This document shows positions 31,617-39,372 of a stretch of DNA of 64,000 nt, one piece after another. This stretch comes from JAAUTY01 sp964397305. GTDB lineage: Bacteria; Cyanobacteriota; Cyanobacteriia; Cyanobacteriales; Spirulinaceae. Position numbers and translations under genes: made by a program. The notes below the pieces were generated by a model. It saw nothing but the letters and a program-made list of their open reading frames with translations. It was not told where the DNA came from and searched no databases. The number at the start of each line of letters is the position of its first letter. Position 1 is the stretch's first letter. The stretch lies in assembly GCA_964397305.1 (NCBI GenBank), contig CAYNIP010000013.1, positions 1-64,000 of the forward strand. The letters run 5' to 3'.

Positions 31617-33449
31617 CTAGGCGATAATCCCTCCGGGACGCTCCGCGAACGCCGCCGGTGGTAATTCTTGGTCGAGGTCAAAGGCTGCATGAATCGCCCG
31701 CAAGGCCCGCTCTCCCTCGGTTTTCGCGACCACACATGTGATCTTGATCTCCGAGGTGGCGATCATTTGAATGTTAATACCCGCCGCAGCCAGGGCTTGG
31801 AATAGGCGCGCCGCGACCCCTGGGCAGCCGATCATGCCCAGGCCGACGGCACTGACCTTGGCAATGTCTGGGTCAATGCTCACCTCCCCCCAGCGACCGG
31901 CCGCCACCCCTTGGAGCAGCGCTTGGGCTCGCTCCGCCTCACTGGCGGCCACGGTGCAGGCAATGTCGCGGGTCAGGCGGCCGTTGACACTGCGGCAGCG
32001 CTGAGACTGAATGATGGCATCCACACTGATACCTGCGTCGGCGAGGGCTGTGAAAATCTGCGCTGCCAACCCTGGTTGGTCTACGACCTGGCGGATACCG
32101 AGCTGGGCTTGGGAGCGGTCGAGGGCGACCCCGCGCACGAGGGGTTGAGCGAGGGGGTGCGACGGGGCGGGGGGCCGAGTGGCGGAACTGTTGACCTCAA
32201 AGCAATCGCACAGGGCCTGGATCGCCCGGTCACAGTCGGCCGCGGCGATCGCGCAACTGACTTGGACCTCCGAGGTGGAGATCATTTGGATATTCACCCC
32301 CGCCTCGGCCAGGGCCGCAAACATCTGGGCGGCGATCCCGGGCCGGCCGATCATGCCAGCCCCCACGATCGCCACCTTGGCAATCGCCCCATCCGTTGCC
32401 ACTTCTGCTTCGTCGGATTGGGGCGCGGGGGAGGAGCGCAGGATCGGGGCGATCGCTGCCGCCACCGCTTCCGCCGCCTTAAGGGCCGCCCGAGTCACGG
32501 TAAAGGCGATGTCGTTGCTGTTGCCCTCATGGATCGACTGCACAATCAGATCGACATCCACCAGTTGCCGCCCCAACTCCCCAAACAGGCGCGCCGCGAT
32601 CCCCGGCCGATCAGGAACCCGCAGCAGGGCAATTTTTGCCTGATCGGTATCCAGAATGACCCCATCGACCGCCTTGGCAATTTCTAGATTCTCGAGCGAT
32701 CGCGACCCTGGCAGGGGCGAAAACACCCGCGTGCCCGGCTCCTCCGTCCAGCTCGAGCGCACCACCAGGGGCACACCATAGTTCCGAGCAATCTCGACGG
32801 CGCGCGGGTGCAGCACCTTCGCCCCCAAGCTCGCCAGCTCAAGCATTTCATCGGCCCCGATCTCGCTCAGCAAGCGCGCCGAGGGCACGAGGCGCGGGTC
32901 CGTGGTCAAAATCCCCGGCACATCAGTGTAGATTTCGCACTGGCTGGCTCCGAGGGCCGCCGCCAGGGCCACCGCTGACGTATCCGAGCCCCCCCGCCCC
33001 AGGGTGGTGATTTCCAACTGCTCGCCGTCGGTGACCCCCTGGAACCCCGCGACTACCACGACCTTCCCTTCTTTCAAATGGCCCTCAAGGCGGTTGGTCT
33101 TGATGTGGAGAATGCGGGCGCGGCTATGGGCGGATTCTGTGACGATGCCAACCTGAGCCCCCGTGAGCGAGATCGCGGGCTGGCCCAACTCGTGTAAGGC
33201 CATGCTCAGGAGCGCGATCGACACCTGTTCTCCCGTCGAGAGGAGCATATCCATTTCCCGGCGGCTGGGATTCGCGGCCACCTGCTGCGCCAAGCCGACT
33301 AGTTGATCCGTCGTCTTGCCCATGGCCGAGACCACTACCGCTACCGCATGGCCCTGCTGCACGGTACGGTGAATGCGCCGGGCCACGGCCTGAATCCGCT
33401 CCACCGAGCCCACCGACGTACCGCCGTATTTTTGCACAATGAGTGTCAT
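31617..33449 (-). CDS. lysC: aspartate kinase with four ACT domains
   Basis: 610 residues. First step of the lysine, threonine and methionine pathway: phosphorylates aspartate. The kinase domain (about 1-245) has VQKYGGTSVGSVERIQAVAR, TTLGRGGSDTSAVALAAALG, and CEIYTDVPGI with catalytic and substrate residues. The C-terminal 350 residues contain four ACT modules in two pairs, with repeated AKVAIVGAGMIGRPGIAAQM and AKVSAVGLGMIGCPGVAARL. Most bacteria have only two; four are typical of cyanobacteria and allow concerted lysine and threonine inhibition. ATG 33449 is preceded by about 30 codons of open frame that are not conserved. Confidence 0.95.
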   Translation of the reverse strand: MTLIVQKYGGTSVGSVERIQAVARRIHRTVQQGHAVAVVVSAMGKTTDQLVGLAQQVAANPSRREMDMLLSTGEQVSIALLSMALHELGQPAISLTGAQVGIVTESAHSRARILHIKTNRLEGHLKEGKVVVVAGFQGVTDGEQLEITTLGRGGSDTSAVALAAALGASQCEIYTDVPGILTTDPRLVPSARLLSEIGADEMLELASLGAKVLHPRAVEIARNYGVPLVVRSSWTEEPGTRVFSPLPGSRSLENLEIAKAVDGVILDTDQAKIALLRVPDRPGIAARLFGELGRQLVDVDLIVQSIHEGNSNDIAFTVTRAALKAAEAVAAAIAPILRSSPAPQSDEAEVATDGAIAKVAIVGAGMIGRPGIAAQMFAALAEAGVNIQMISTSEVQVSCAIAAADCDRAIQALCDCFEVNSSATRPPAPSHPLAQPLVRGVALDRSQAQLGIRQVVDQPGLAAQIFTALADAGISVDAIIQSQRCRSVNGRLTRDIACTVAASEAERAQALLQGVAAGRWGEVSIDPDIAKVSAVGLGMIGCPGVAARLFQALAAAGINIQMIATSEIKITCVVAKTEGERALRAIHAAFDLDQELPPAAFAERPGGIIA

Positions 33450-33634
33450 CGCCTCTCTCCCGCGTCGCTGGTAATACCTCAGGCCTAGAACCTTGACTTG
33501 ACAGTTTAATCTAGCAAATCCAGTCTGCTCGGCTGCAAGCGTGATCACACTCTGCTTACGAGCTGGCGAGGGGCTAATCCGCTCCCGAAGCGGTCTGGCT
33601 TGGGAGCGTCTTCAGAGAGGGCGGGGCTGAGGCA

Positions 33635-33657
33635 GAATATGCAATATATGCATATTC
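33635..33657. promoter_or_regulatory. AT-rich palindrome, possible operator
   Basis: GAATATGCA, a five-base spacer ATATA, then TGCATATTC: a perfect 9-bp inverted repeat in an otherwise GC-rich region. A TTGACA hexamer (33675-33680) follows it by 17 bases. It lies 86 bp before the small open frame at 33743. The regulator is unknown. Confidence 0.45.
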
Positions 33658-33742
33658 TCTATCCTTTTATTGCATTGACAGCCTTTCTTCAGCGGGGCAC
33701 TTGTGCGACCCTTAGGGAAGACTCTGCGTATCTAGGAGAATG

Positions 33743-33925
33743 ATGAGTCCATCTTTACCCCCGTCACCCTCCCGTGAGTCCAGCCTTGATCCGAGTTCGA
33801 GCCTTGATCCGGCTGATTTTAACCGCTGGGCTACGGCGGTCAAAGCGCAAATGCTGACTTGCCTGCGTAAACACGGCAGCAGTGCCGATACTCGCTCGGT
33901 TCCATCGTCCCAGCCTCGCCCTTAG
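33743..33925 (+). CDS. possible small protein, unknown
   Basis: 60 residues, starting with MSPSLPPSPSRESSLDPSSS and containing NRWATAVKAQMLTCLRKHGS. The N-terminal part repeats SSLDP. An AGGAG motif (33734-33738) precedes the ATG by 4 bp. A perfect palindrome and TTGACA box lie upstream. These signals favour a real gene, but no family is recognised and it may be spurious. The gap to 34051 is short and otherwise empty. Confidence 0.4.
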   Translation: MSPSLPPSPSRESSLDPSSSLDPADFNRWATAVKAQMLTCLRKHGSSADTRSVPSSQPRP

Positions 33926-34050
33926 GGGGGTCATGACGGCAACTTGCTCTTCTGAAGTCTGCCGGCTACTCCTGGAAGCGTTGCTGAGTTTTCTGCGATC
34001 TACCCGCCACTAGCCGGAGAGTTGTGGCAGAATTGAGGCAACTAATTGGT

Positions 34051-35424
34051 TTAGCGCGCTGGGGGCGATGACCTTGCCACGGCGCGTTTTTTGTGGCCGG
34101 GTGCATCGGGTGAGCCGGCTCGTGCCAGCCAAGCTTGGGCAATCCGGGGGATCAACTCGCTACCGCTGGGCTGAACCACCGTGAGCTGCGCGAGGTCGGC
34201 CACGCGCAGATCCTGCTGCATGGCTAGGGCGATCGCGCTGATCCAGTCCTCCGCCCCCGGCCCCAGCGCGTGGGCCCCGAGCAGCTCACCGCTGCGGCGG
34301 GCGATCAGCTTACAGCAGCCGGTTGGCAGGTTTTGGAGCAGGGCCCCACTGGCTTGGTCGCTGGGGACTGTCACCGCGAGCACAGATTCATGGCCATAGC
34401 GCTGGGCTGCCGTTTCGGGCAAGCCAACGGCTGCCATCGGGGGGGTAGTGGCGATCGCGATCGGCCAGCTGCGATAGCTCAGGGGTTGCCGGGAGTCCCC
34501 GAGGGCCTGACGAGCCGCCACCAAGGCTTCCGCCGTGGCAATGGCGGGAACGGAGCGCTGGCAGGCGAACAGATAGGGCTGGGAGGTTTGCAGCCAGCGA
34601 TTTACCCGCAGGCGACCCTCGGGGGCGATCGCCACCCGGCCCGCTAGGTTCCAGTCCTGGTAGTCGGGCTGGAGACCCGCCGCCAGCACCACAGCCTCGA
34701 CTTCGAGGGCGCGATCGCCCGCCTGTAACCAGGTTTGCCCCCCCAGGGCCCGCACCTGAGTCACGGCACTGTGGGTCAACACCGTTACCCCGGCGGCCTC
34801 GAGGTGAGCCTGGAGCAGGGTGACAACGGTGCGATCCAGGGCCGGCAGCAAAACCTGGGGAGCCACCAGCGTCACCTCCCAGCCCAAGCGCTGGCAACTC
34901 TGGGCCAGCTCTACCGCCAGGATCGTTGCCCCCAGGATGGCCAGCCGCCCCGTCGGGGGCAATCGGTCGGGCTGAGCCCAAAGCTGCTCCGGCCGCCAAT
35001 AGTCAGCCGCCCCCAGGCCGGGACTGTCCGGGGGCCGCGTCTGCCAGGCCGGGGTCAGCAGTCCGGCGCGCCCCGTCAACGTGCGCCGGGGCGTCACCCA
35101 CGTCAGTCCTGGCCCCAGCGCCCACAGGCCAAACTCAGCAATGTAGTCCACGCCGCGATCGCCCAGCGCCAAGGGGGACTGCTGGGCCTCGAGGGCGGCG
35201 ATCGCCGCCTCTGCCTGGGCCACCGCTGCTTGAAAACCGACCAAGCCCGAGCCCGGTTGTTGCTGGGCGCGATCGCGCAGGGCCGCCGTGTAGAAGGGAG
35301 CCGCCGCCAGGCCGAGCCCCTGCTCGATCAGGGCCACCCGAGCCCCCCGCGCTGCCGCAAAACTCGCCGCCGCCCGGCCGGCCGCCGTCGCCCCGAGAAT
35401 CACCAAATCATACTGAGTCGCCAC
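34051..35424 (-). CDS. FAD/NAD(P)-dependent oxidoreductase lacking the redox disulfide
   Basis: 457 residues, pyridine nucleotide-disulfide oxidoreductase fold. FAD site YDLVILGATAAGRAAASFAA; central NAD(P) site RLAILGATILAVELAQSCQR; C-terminal dimerisation domain (PTGCCKLIARRSGELLGAHA). Typical members have a CxxxxC active site near residue 45; here the same stretch reads EQGLGLAAAPFYTAALRDRA with no cysteine. It is thus not a normal disulfide reductase. GTG starts at 35424 and 35442 are both possible; there is no ATG nearby. The neighbouring gene diverges in size but runs the same way. Confidence 0.78.
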   Translation of the reverse strand: MATQYDLVILGATAAGRAAASFAAARGARVALIEQGLGLAAAPFYTAALRDRAQQQPGSGLVGFQAAVAQAEAAIAALEAQQSPLALGDRGVDYIAEFGLWALGPGLTWVTPRRTLTGRAGLLTPAWQTRPPDSPGLGAADYWRPEQLWAQPDRLPPTGRLAILGATILAVELAQSCQRLGWEVTLVAPQVLLPALDRTVVTLLQAHLEAAGVTVLTHSAVTQVRALGGQTWLQAGDRALEVEAVVLAAGLQPDYQDWNLAGRVAIAPEGRLRVNRWLQTSQPYLFACQRSVPAIATAEALVAARQALGDSRQPLSYRSWPIAIATTPPMAAVGLPETAAQRYGHESVLAVTVPSDQASGALLQNLPTGCCKLIARRSGELLGAHALGPGAEDWISAIALAMQQDLRVADLAQLTVVQPSGSELIPRIAQAWLARAGSPDAPGHKKRAVARSSPPAR

Positions 35425-35475
35425 AGGCCGTCCGTCACCCACCGTCCTAGCCTACCTGATCCCACCGCCCCCGCC

Positions 35476-35868
35476 CTAAACGGGCCAGCGCCCCCAGCGG
35501 CGGGCAAAATTCAGGCCCCGCTCCGCCCAAGTCGGGGGGGGCAACCGGCCTCCCGGAGCCGCCTGCCACCACTCCAGCAACTCTCGACCGAGGGGCGTGA
35601 GCCGAAAGCTGTCGGTGATCCCCTGGCCGTCCACTTCCCGCCGCAGGAGTCCTACCTGAATTAGCCAGATCAAGTCTTGCTCCGCCCCCCAGGCTGACAG
35701 AGACTTCTGAGTATAGCCCTGGTCTAGGCCGGCGCGACCGGCAATTTGGAGGAGCGGCACGCCACCAACGGCCATCGCCTGAAACAGCGGCAGGCAAAAA
35801 GGGGCACAACGGAGGGCCCGGATCGCCCGTTGGCGGCTGGGGTCAGCATCAGGCAAGGTTATCACCAT
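35476..35868 (-). CDS. Npun_F0494-like winged-helix protein
   Basis: 130 residues. SRQRAIRALRCAPFCLPLFQ near the start and a winged-helix-like body (LLQIAGRAGLDQGYTQKSLS, then RLTPLGRELLEWWQ) fit the small cyanobacterial family I recall as Npun_F0494. It may bind DNA, but this is inferred only from predicted helices. It is divergent from the peroxiredoxin gene and shares the 87-bp intergenic region with an HLR1-like site. Confidence 0.55.
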   Translation of the reverse strand: MVITLPDADPSRQRAIRALRCAPFCLPLFQAMAVGGVPLLQIAGRAGLDQGYTQKSLSAWGAEQDLIWLIQVGLLRREVDGQGITDSFRLTPLGRELLEWWQAAPGGRLPPPTWAERGLNFARRWGRWPV

Positions 35869-35895
35869 TGATTCAGGGTCAGCCCTTTTACGGTA

Positions 35896-35913
35896 GTTGT
35901 AAAGTATTGTAAA
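35896..35913 (-). promoter_or_regulatory. HLR1-like RpaB-binding element, inverted
   Basis: GTTGTAAA, two bases, ATTGTAAA. Read on the minus strand it gives TTTACAAT, two bases, TTTACAAC, matching 15 of 16 positions of the two-repeat HLR1 consensus. It is 43 bp upstream of the peroxiredoxin start and 28 bp upstream of the divergent winged-helix gene, so either may be controlled. Confidence 0.6.
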
Positions 35914-35955
35914 ATTTATGGCGTTGATTAACTGAATTTAGGTAGGCAAAAGCTC

Positions 35956-36390
35956 ATGGCTCTAGCAGTCGGAACCCCAGCTCCCAGCTTCACCGCCAAA
36001 GACGATGCCGGTAACACCGTTTCCCTCACGGACTTCGCGGGCAAGATTGTAGTGCTCTACTTCTATCCTAAAGACGACACCCCCGGTTGCACCAAGGAAG
36101 CCCAAAGCTTCCGCGATAATTACGAAGAGTACCAAGGCAAAGACATGGTGGTGCTCGGGGTCAGCATGGATGATGAGGCCTCGCACAAGCAGTTCAAAGA
36201 GAAGTACGGCCTGCCCTTCTCGCTGCTAGCTGATCCCGACGGTGCGATCACCAAGGCCTACGATGTCGATGGCGGCGGCTACTCGAAGCGCGTCACCTAC
36301 GTCATTGACGGCAGCGGCCTCATCTCTAAGGTGGATGCAAACGTGAAAACCGACACCCACGCCCAAGACATCCTCGCGGGCTTGAGCTAA
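35956..36390 (+). CDS. PrxQ/BCP-type peroxiredoxin, single-cysteine form
   Basis: 144 residues. Reduces peroxides using the peroxidatic Cys45 in PKDDTPGCTKEAQSFRD. In classic PrxQ/BCP a resolving cysteine lies five residues later; here that place is Gln50, and the only cysteine in the protein is Cys45, so it must be reduced by an outside thiol (a 1-Cys type). VLGVSMDDEASHKQFKEKY and LPFSLLADPDG are conserved in the family. The start follows AGGTAGG. The HLR1-like site upstream suggests induction in high light, fitting an antioxidant role. A stem-loop 57 bp past the stop may end the transcript. Confidence 0.9.
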   Translation: MALAVGTPAPSFTAKDDAGNTVSLTDFAGKIVVLYFYPKDDTPGCTKEAQSFRDNYEEYQGKDMVVLGVSMDDEASHKQFKEKYGLPFSLLADPDGAITKAYDVDGGGYSKRVTYVIDGSGLISKVDANVKTDTHAQDILAGLS

Positions 36391-36446
36391 GCGATCGCCC
36401 CCCATCACTCCTCCCAGCAACGCTCCAGGATTTGCTGGGATGTCCC

Positions 36447-36476
36447 GCAGCCCCCCAGCCCTAGCCGGGGGGCTGC
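36447..36476 (+). terminator. stem-loop after the peroxiredoxin gene
   Basis: A perfect 10-bp inverted repeat (GCAGCCCCCC and GGGGGGCTGC) with a 10-base loop, 56 bp after the stop. It lacks a T-run, so termination efficiency is uncertain. Confidence 0.55.
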
Positions 36477-36525
36477 CAGGTTAGCACATCCATGCTCCCA
36501 CGGCCCAGGCGCGGCCAGCGTCTGA

Positions 36526-36555
36526 CCTACTGCTCCCAAGGCTGGGAGCAGTAGG
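36526..36555. repeat. 13-bp hairpin related to the MITE core
   Basis: CCTACTGCTCCCA and TGGGAGCAGTAGG flank AGGC. The hairpin core CTGCTCCCAAGGCTGGGAGC also appears in MITE cores at 21220-21260, so this may be a fragment of such an element. No other element ends are visible in the gap 36391-36798, and no gene. Confidence 0.6.
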
Positions 36556-36798
36556 AGTTTAGGAACGTAGAGCTTCTGCTTCCCCCCCAGGGGGCATCCG
36601 CAACGCAAGGGGGAGAAGCCTCCCTAGGGCAAGCGTTGGATGCGGCGGATGAAATTTCGGCCCAGGATCGATGACCGGATTGGGTTGAGACGCGGCGATT
36701 GCCCTGTCCTAGGCCGGGAGTCTTGGACTCGCTGCACGGGCTTGGAGCTTTCATGCGAGGATTGACATAGTGCAATGCGGTAGGTAGGAGGCTGATTC

Positions 36799-37605
36799 AT
36801 GCGCGGTGAGTTCCTGCACCGGGAGTCCCATCTCCGGGGTCTACGCTGGCTACTGCTGGTGGGGCTGCTCCTGGCTTCCCTCGGCCTTAGTGGCTGCTTG
36901 CGCTATGAGGTAGGTGTCACGGTAGACGGCCAATTCAGCGGCTCCATTACTCAGCACATTACCCTGAGTGAGCAGCTCACAAGCTTCAGTCAGCGCGAGG
37001 CTGAAGACTGGTTAGACACCGTTGAGCAGCGGGCCCGCCGCCTGCAAGGTCGCGTCCAGCGGGTCTCGGCCTCGGAGTTGGTGGCGACGATCCCTTTCCA
37101 TAATGGCCAGGAGCTGGCGACCCGCTTTAATCAATTCTTTAACCCCGAGGGGCAAACCCCAGCCCAAGCGGTTCCGGCAGACGCAGGCGACTGGGTGCAA
37201 CTGACGGCCGGCGCCGCGTTGCAGCAGACGAATCTCTTGCTCCTGGAGCGCGATCGCCTCGTCCTGGACATTGACCTCCGGGGGCTGCGAGCCCTGGGGG
37301 AGGCGGGCAATACCCTCGCGATTGATCCCGGCTCCTTGCTCGACTTAGAGTTTGCCCTCCAGACTCCCTGGGGAGCCCGCCTTGGGCGCGGGTCATCGGA
37401 GTCGGCGCTGACGCCTCCAGTCCAGCGCCACGGCCGGCGCTACGTGTGGCGCTTGCAGCCGGGTCAGGTGAACCACATTGAAGCGGCTTACTGGCTGCCG
37501 AGCTTGTTAGGCCTGGGGGCGGTGCTGATTGCCCTGCTGGTCGCGGCCGGAAGTTATGTGAAGTACAAACTTTTCGCCGCGCCCGTCCCGGCCTCGCCCC
37601 GCTAA
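36799..37605 (+). CDS. DUF3153 lipoprotein
   Basis: 268 residues. A signal peptide with lipobox LSGC (Cys about 33) is followed by a beta-rich region (RYEVGVTVDGQFSGSITQHI) and a C-terminal transmembrane helix (about 233-254, LGLGAVLIALLVAAGSYVKY). This matches DUF3153, a cyanobacterial and plastid-lineage family of unknown function. The double anchorage, lipid and helix, places the body on the outer side of the plasma or thylakoid membrane. It precedes DUF3326, a frequent cyanobacterial neighbour type. Confidence 0.8.
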   Translation: MRGEFLHRESHLRGLRWLLLVGLLLASLGLSGCLRYEVGVTVDGQFSGSITQHITLSEQLTSFSQREAEDWLDTVEQRARRLQGRVQRVSASELVATIPFHNGQELATRFNQFFNPEGQTPAQAVPADAGDWVQLTAGAALQQTNLLLLERDRLVLDIDLRGLRALGEAGNTLAIDPGSLLDLEFALQTPWGARLGRGSSESALTPPVQRHGRRYVWRLQPGQVNHIEAAYWLPSLLGLGAVLIALLVAAGSYVKYKLFAAPVPASPR

Positions 37606-37643
37606 GGCTCCTTCTGGTCTAGTCCGAATTGTCTACTTCCTGC

Positions 37644-38699
37644 GTGAACGCCCCTCCCTTTACCGTCGTGTTGCTCGTGCCCACGGGCATTGGCGCGACC
37701 ATCGGTGGCTATGCCGGCGACGCCCTGCCGGTGGCTCGGGCGATCGCCCAAGTGGCTGACTGCCTGATCACCCATCCCAATGTCCTCAACGGCGCTCAAC
37801 TCTACTGGCCCCTACCCCAGGCCCTCTATGTCGAGGGCTACGGGCTCGACCGTTTCGCCGCTGGCGACTGGGGCCTGCAACCGGTACGGCAAAACCGGCT
37901 CGGGCTGCTGCTGGATTGTGGCATCGAGCCCGAGCTGCGACAACGCCACCTCCAGGCCGCCGATGCTGCCCGGGCTACCTTGGGGCTGGATATCGCCGCC
38001 GCCGTGCTGACGGAGGACCCCCTGAAGGTGGAACTCCGGACCACGGCCTCGGGGGCTAGCTGGGGCACGGTGGGCAATCCTGGCAGCTTGTTGCGGGCTG
38101 CCGCCACCTTGATTCACCAGGCCGGAGCCGAGGCGATCGCTGTCGTCGCTCGCTTTCCTGATGACCTAGACAGCCCCGCCCTAGAGGCTTACCGCCACGG
38201 TCGCGGTGTCGATCCTTTGGCCGGCACTGAAGCGGTGATTTCTCACCTCCTAGTGCGCGAGTTTCAGATCCCCTGCGCCCACGCCCCGGCCCTGGCTCCC
38301 CTGCCGCTTGATCCCCACCTCGCACCCCAAGCGGCAGCGGAAGAATTGGGCTATACTTTCCTGCCTTGCGTGCTCGTTGGGCTCGCCCGGGCCCCCCACT
38401 TTGTCACGGACCGGCGCAACTCCGGGGCGATCTGGGCCGAGAGCGTTGATGCTCTGGTGGTTCCCGCCAGCGCCTGTGGTGGTAGCGCGACCCTAAGCCT
38501 GAGCCCCCGCCGCATCATTGCCGTGGCCGAGAACCAGACACAGATGCAAGCGCCCCCAGCTGCCTTGGGTCTCCAGGCCGTACTTGCCTCGTCCTATTTA
38601 GAAGCATTGGGTATTCTAGTAGCATGGCGGGCGGGCGTGAGTCCGGCCGCTCTGGGGGGCTCGCTCACCTCGTTACAGTGTTGGGACGCAAAATCGTGA
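37644..38699 (+). CDS. DUF3326 protein
   Basis: About 351 residues. VPTGIGATIGGYAGDALPVA at the start, LITHPNVLNGAQLYWP, and DALVVPASACGGSATLSLS with the later PRRIIAVAENQTQM match the DUF3326 family, seen in cyanobacteria and plants with no known function. GTG at 37644 is my start; a TTG at 37629 is an alternative. There is no ATG in the region. Its stop overlaps the GTG of the CPBP protease in a GTGA arrangement, so the two are coupled. Confidence 0.82.
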   Translation: MNAPPFTVVLLVPTGIGATIGGYAGDALPVARAIAQVADCLITHPNVLNGAQLYWPLPQALYVEGYGLDRFAAGDWGLQPVRQNRLGLLLDCGIEPELRQRHLQAADAARATLGLDIAAAVLTEDPLKVELRTTASGASWGTVGNPGSLLRAAATLIHQAGAEAIAVVARFPDDLDSPALEAYRHGRGVDPLAGTEAVISHLLVREFQIPCAHAPALAPLPLDPHLAPQAAAEELGYTFLPCVLVGLARAPHFVTDRRNSGAIWAESVDALVVPASACGGSATLSLSPRRIIAVAENQTQMQAPPAALGLQAVLASSYLEALGILVAWRAGVSPAALGGSLTSLQCWDAKS

Positions 38700-39274
38700 C
38701 CAATCAGAAACCGGATATCGAACCGCTGAGTCGGGCTCAGGTGCTCATCGCCATGGCGATAACGGCGGCTCTGCTGCTGGCGATCGCCAAAAGCTGGCAA
38801 TACTTTGGCTCCATCTATCTGCTGCCTCTGGTGATTACCCCCCAGGCCATCTTGCTCGGTCTCAGCCTCGCGGCCATCATCGTCAGCTTGAGCAGCACCG
38901 TCTACCGGCTCTGGCCAGCCTACCGCCGTAGTGCGGATGTTTACCTCGAGCTGGTGCTGCGCCCCTTGCTCTGGCCCGATGTGATCTGGCTGGGCCTCCT
39001 GCCAGGGCTGAGTGAGGAGTTGCTCTTTCGCGGCGTCATGCTGCCGGCCCTGGGCTTGAATGTTTTGGCGATCGCCCTCTCCAGTCTCCTCTTCGGCATC
39101 CTCCACCTGAGCGGCTGGCAGCAATGGCCCTATGTCGTCTGGGCTACGATCATCGGCGCGATGCTCGGCTTCAGTGCCCTGCTCGCCAACAATCTCCTCG
39201 TGCCGGTCATTGCCCATGTGGTGACAAATTTTGCCTCCGGTTGCCTGTGGAAGTGGGGCCAGAGTCACCCTTAG
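38696..39274 (+). CDS. CPBP family intramembrane metalloprotease
   Basis: 192 residues from GTG 38696. Several hydrophobic helices. CPBP motif 1 is GLSEELLFRGVMLPAL (EExxxR), motif 2 LLFGILHLSG, and motif 3 NNLLVPVIAHVVTN. The His and Glu residues should bind the catalytic metal within the membrane, as in Rce1 and related proteases. The substrate is unknown. In cyanobacteria this type is often called SCO4-like (chloroplast homologue). The GTG overlaps the preceding stop, indicating coupling with DUF3326. Confidence 0.85.
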   Translation: MTNQKPDIEPLSRAQVLIAMAITAALLLAIAKSWQYFGSIYLLPLVITPQAILLGLSLAAIIVSLSSTVYRLWPAYRRSADVYLELVLRPLLWPDVIWLGLLPGLSEELLFRGVMLPALGLNVLAIALSSLLFGILHLSGWQQWPYVVWATIIGAMLGFSALLANNLLVPVIAHVVTNFASGCLWKWGQSHP

Positions 39275-39372
39275 CAGGGTTGGATGCTCCGGGGCCCCCG
39301 GGTCAGCTACCCCGGCTTCACCGCACCCCGACTATAATAGGCCCCAGTTCCTATCGTTGCGATCGCCCCTCC

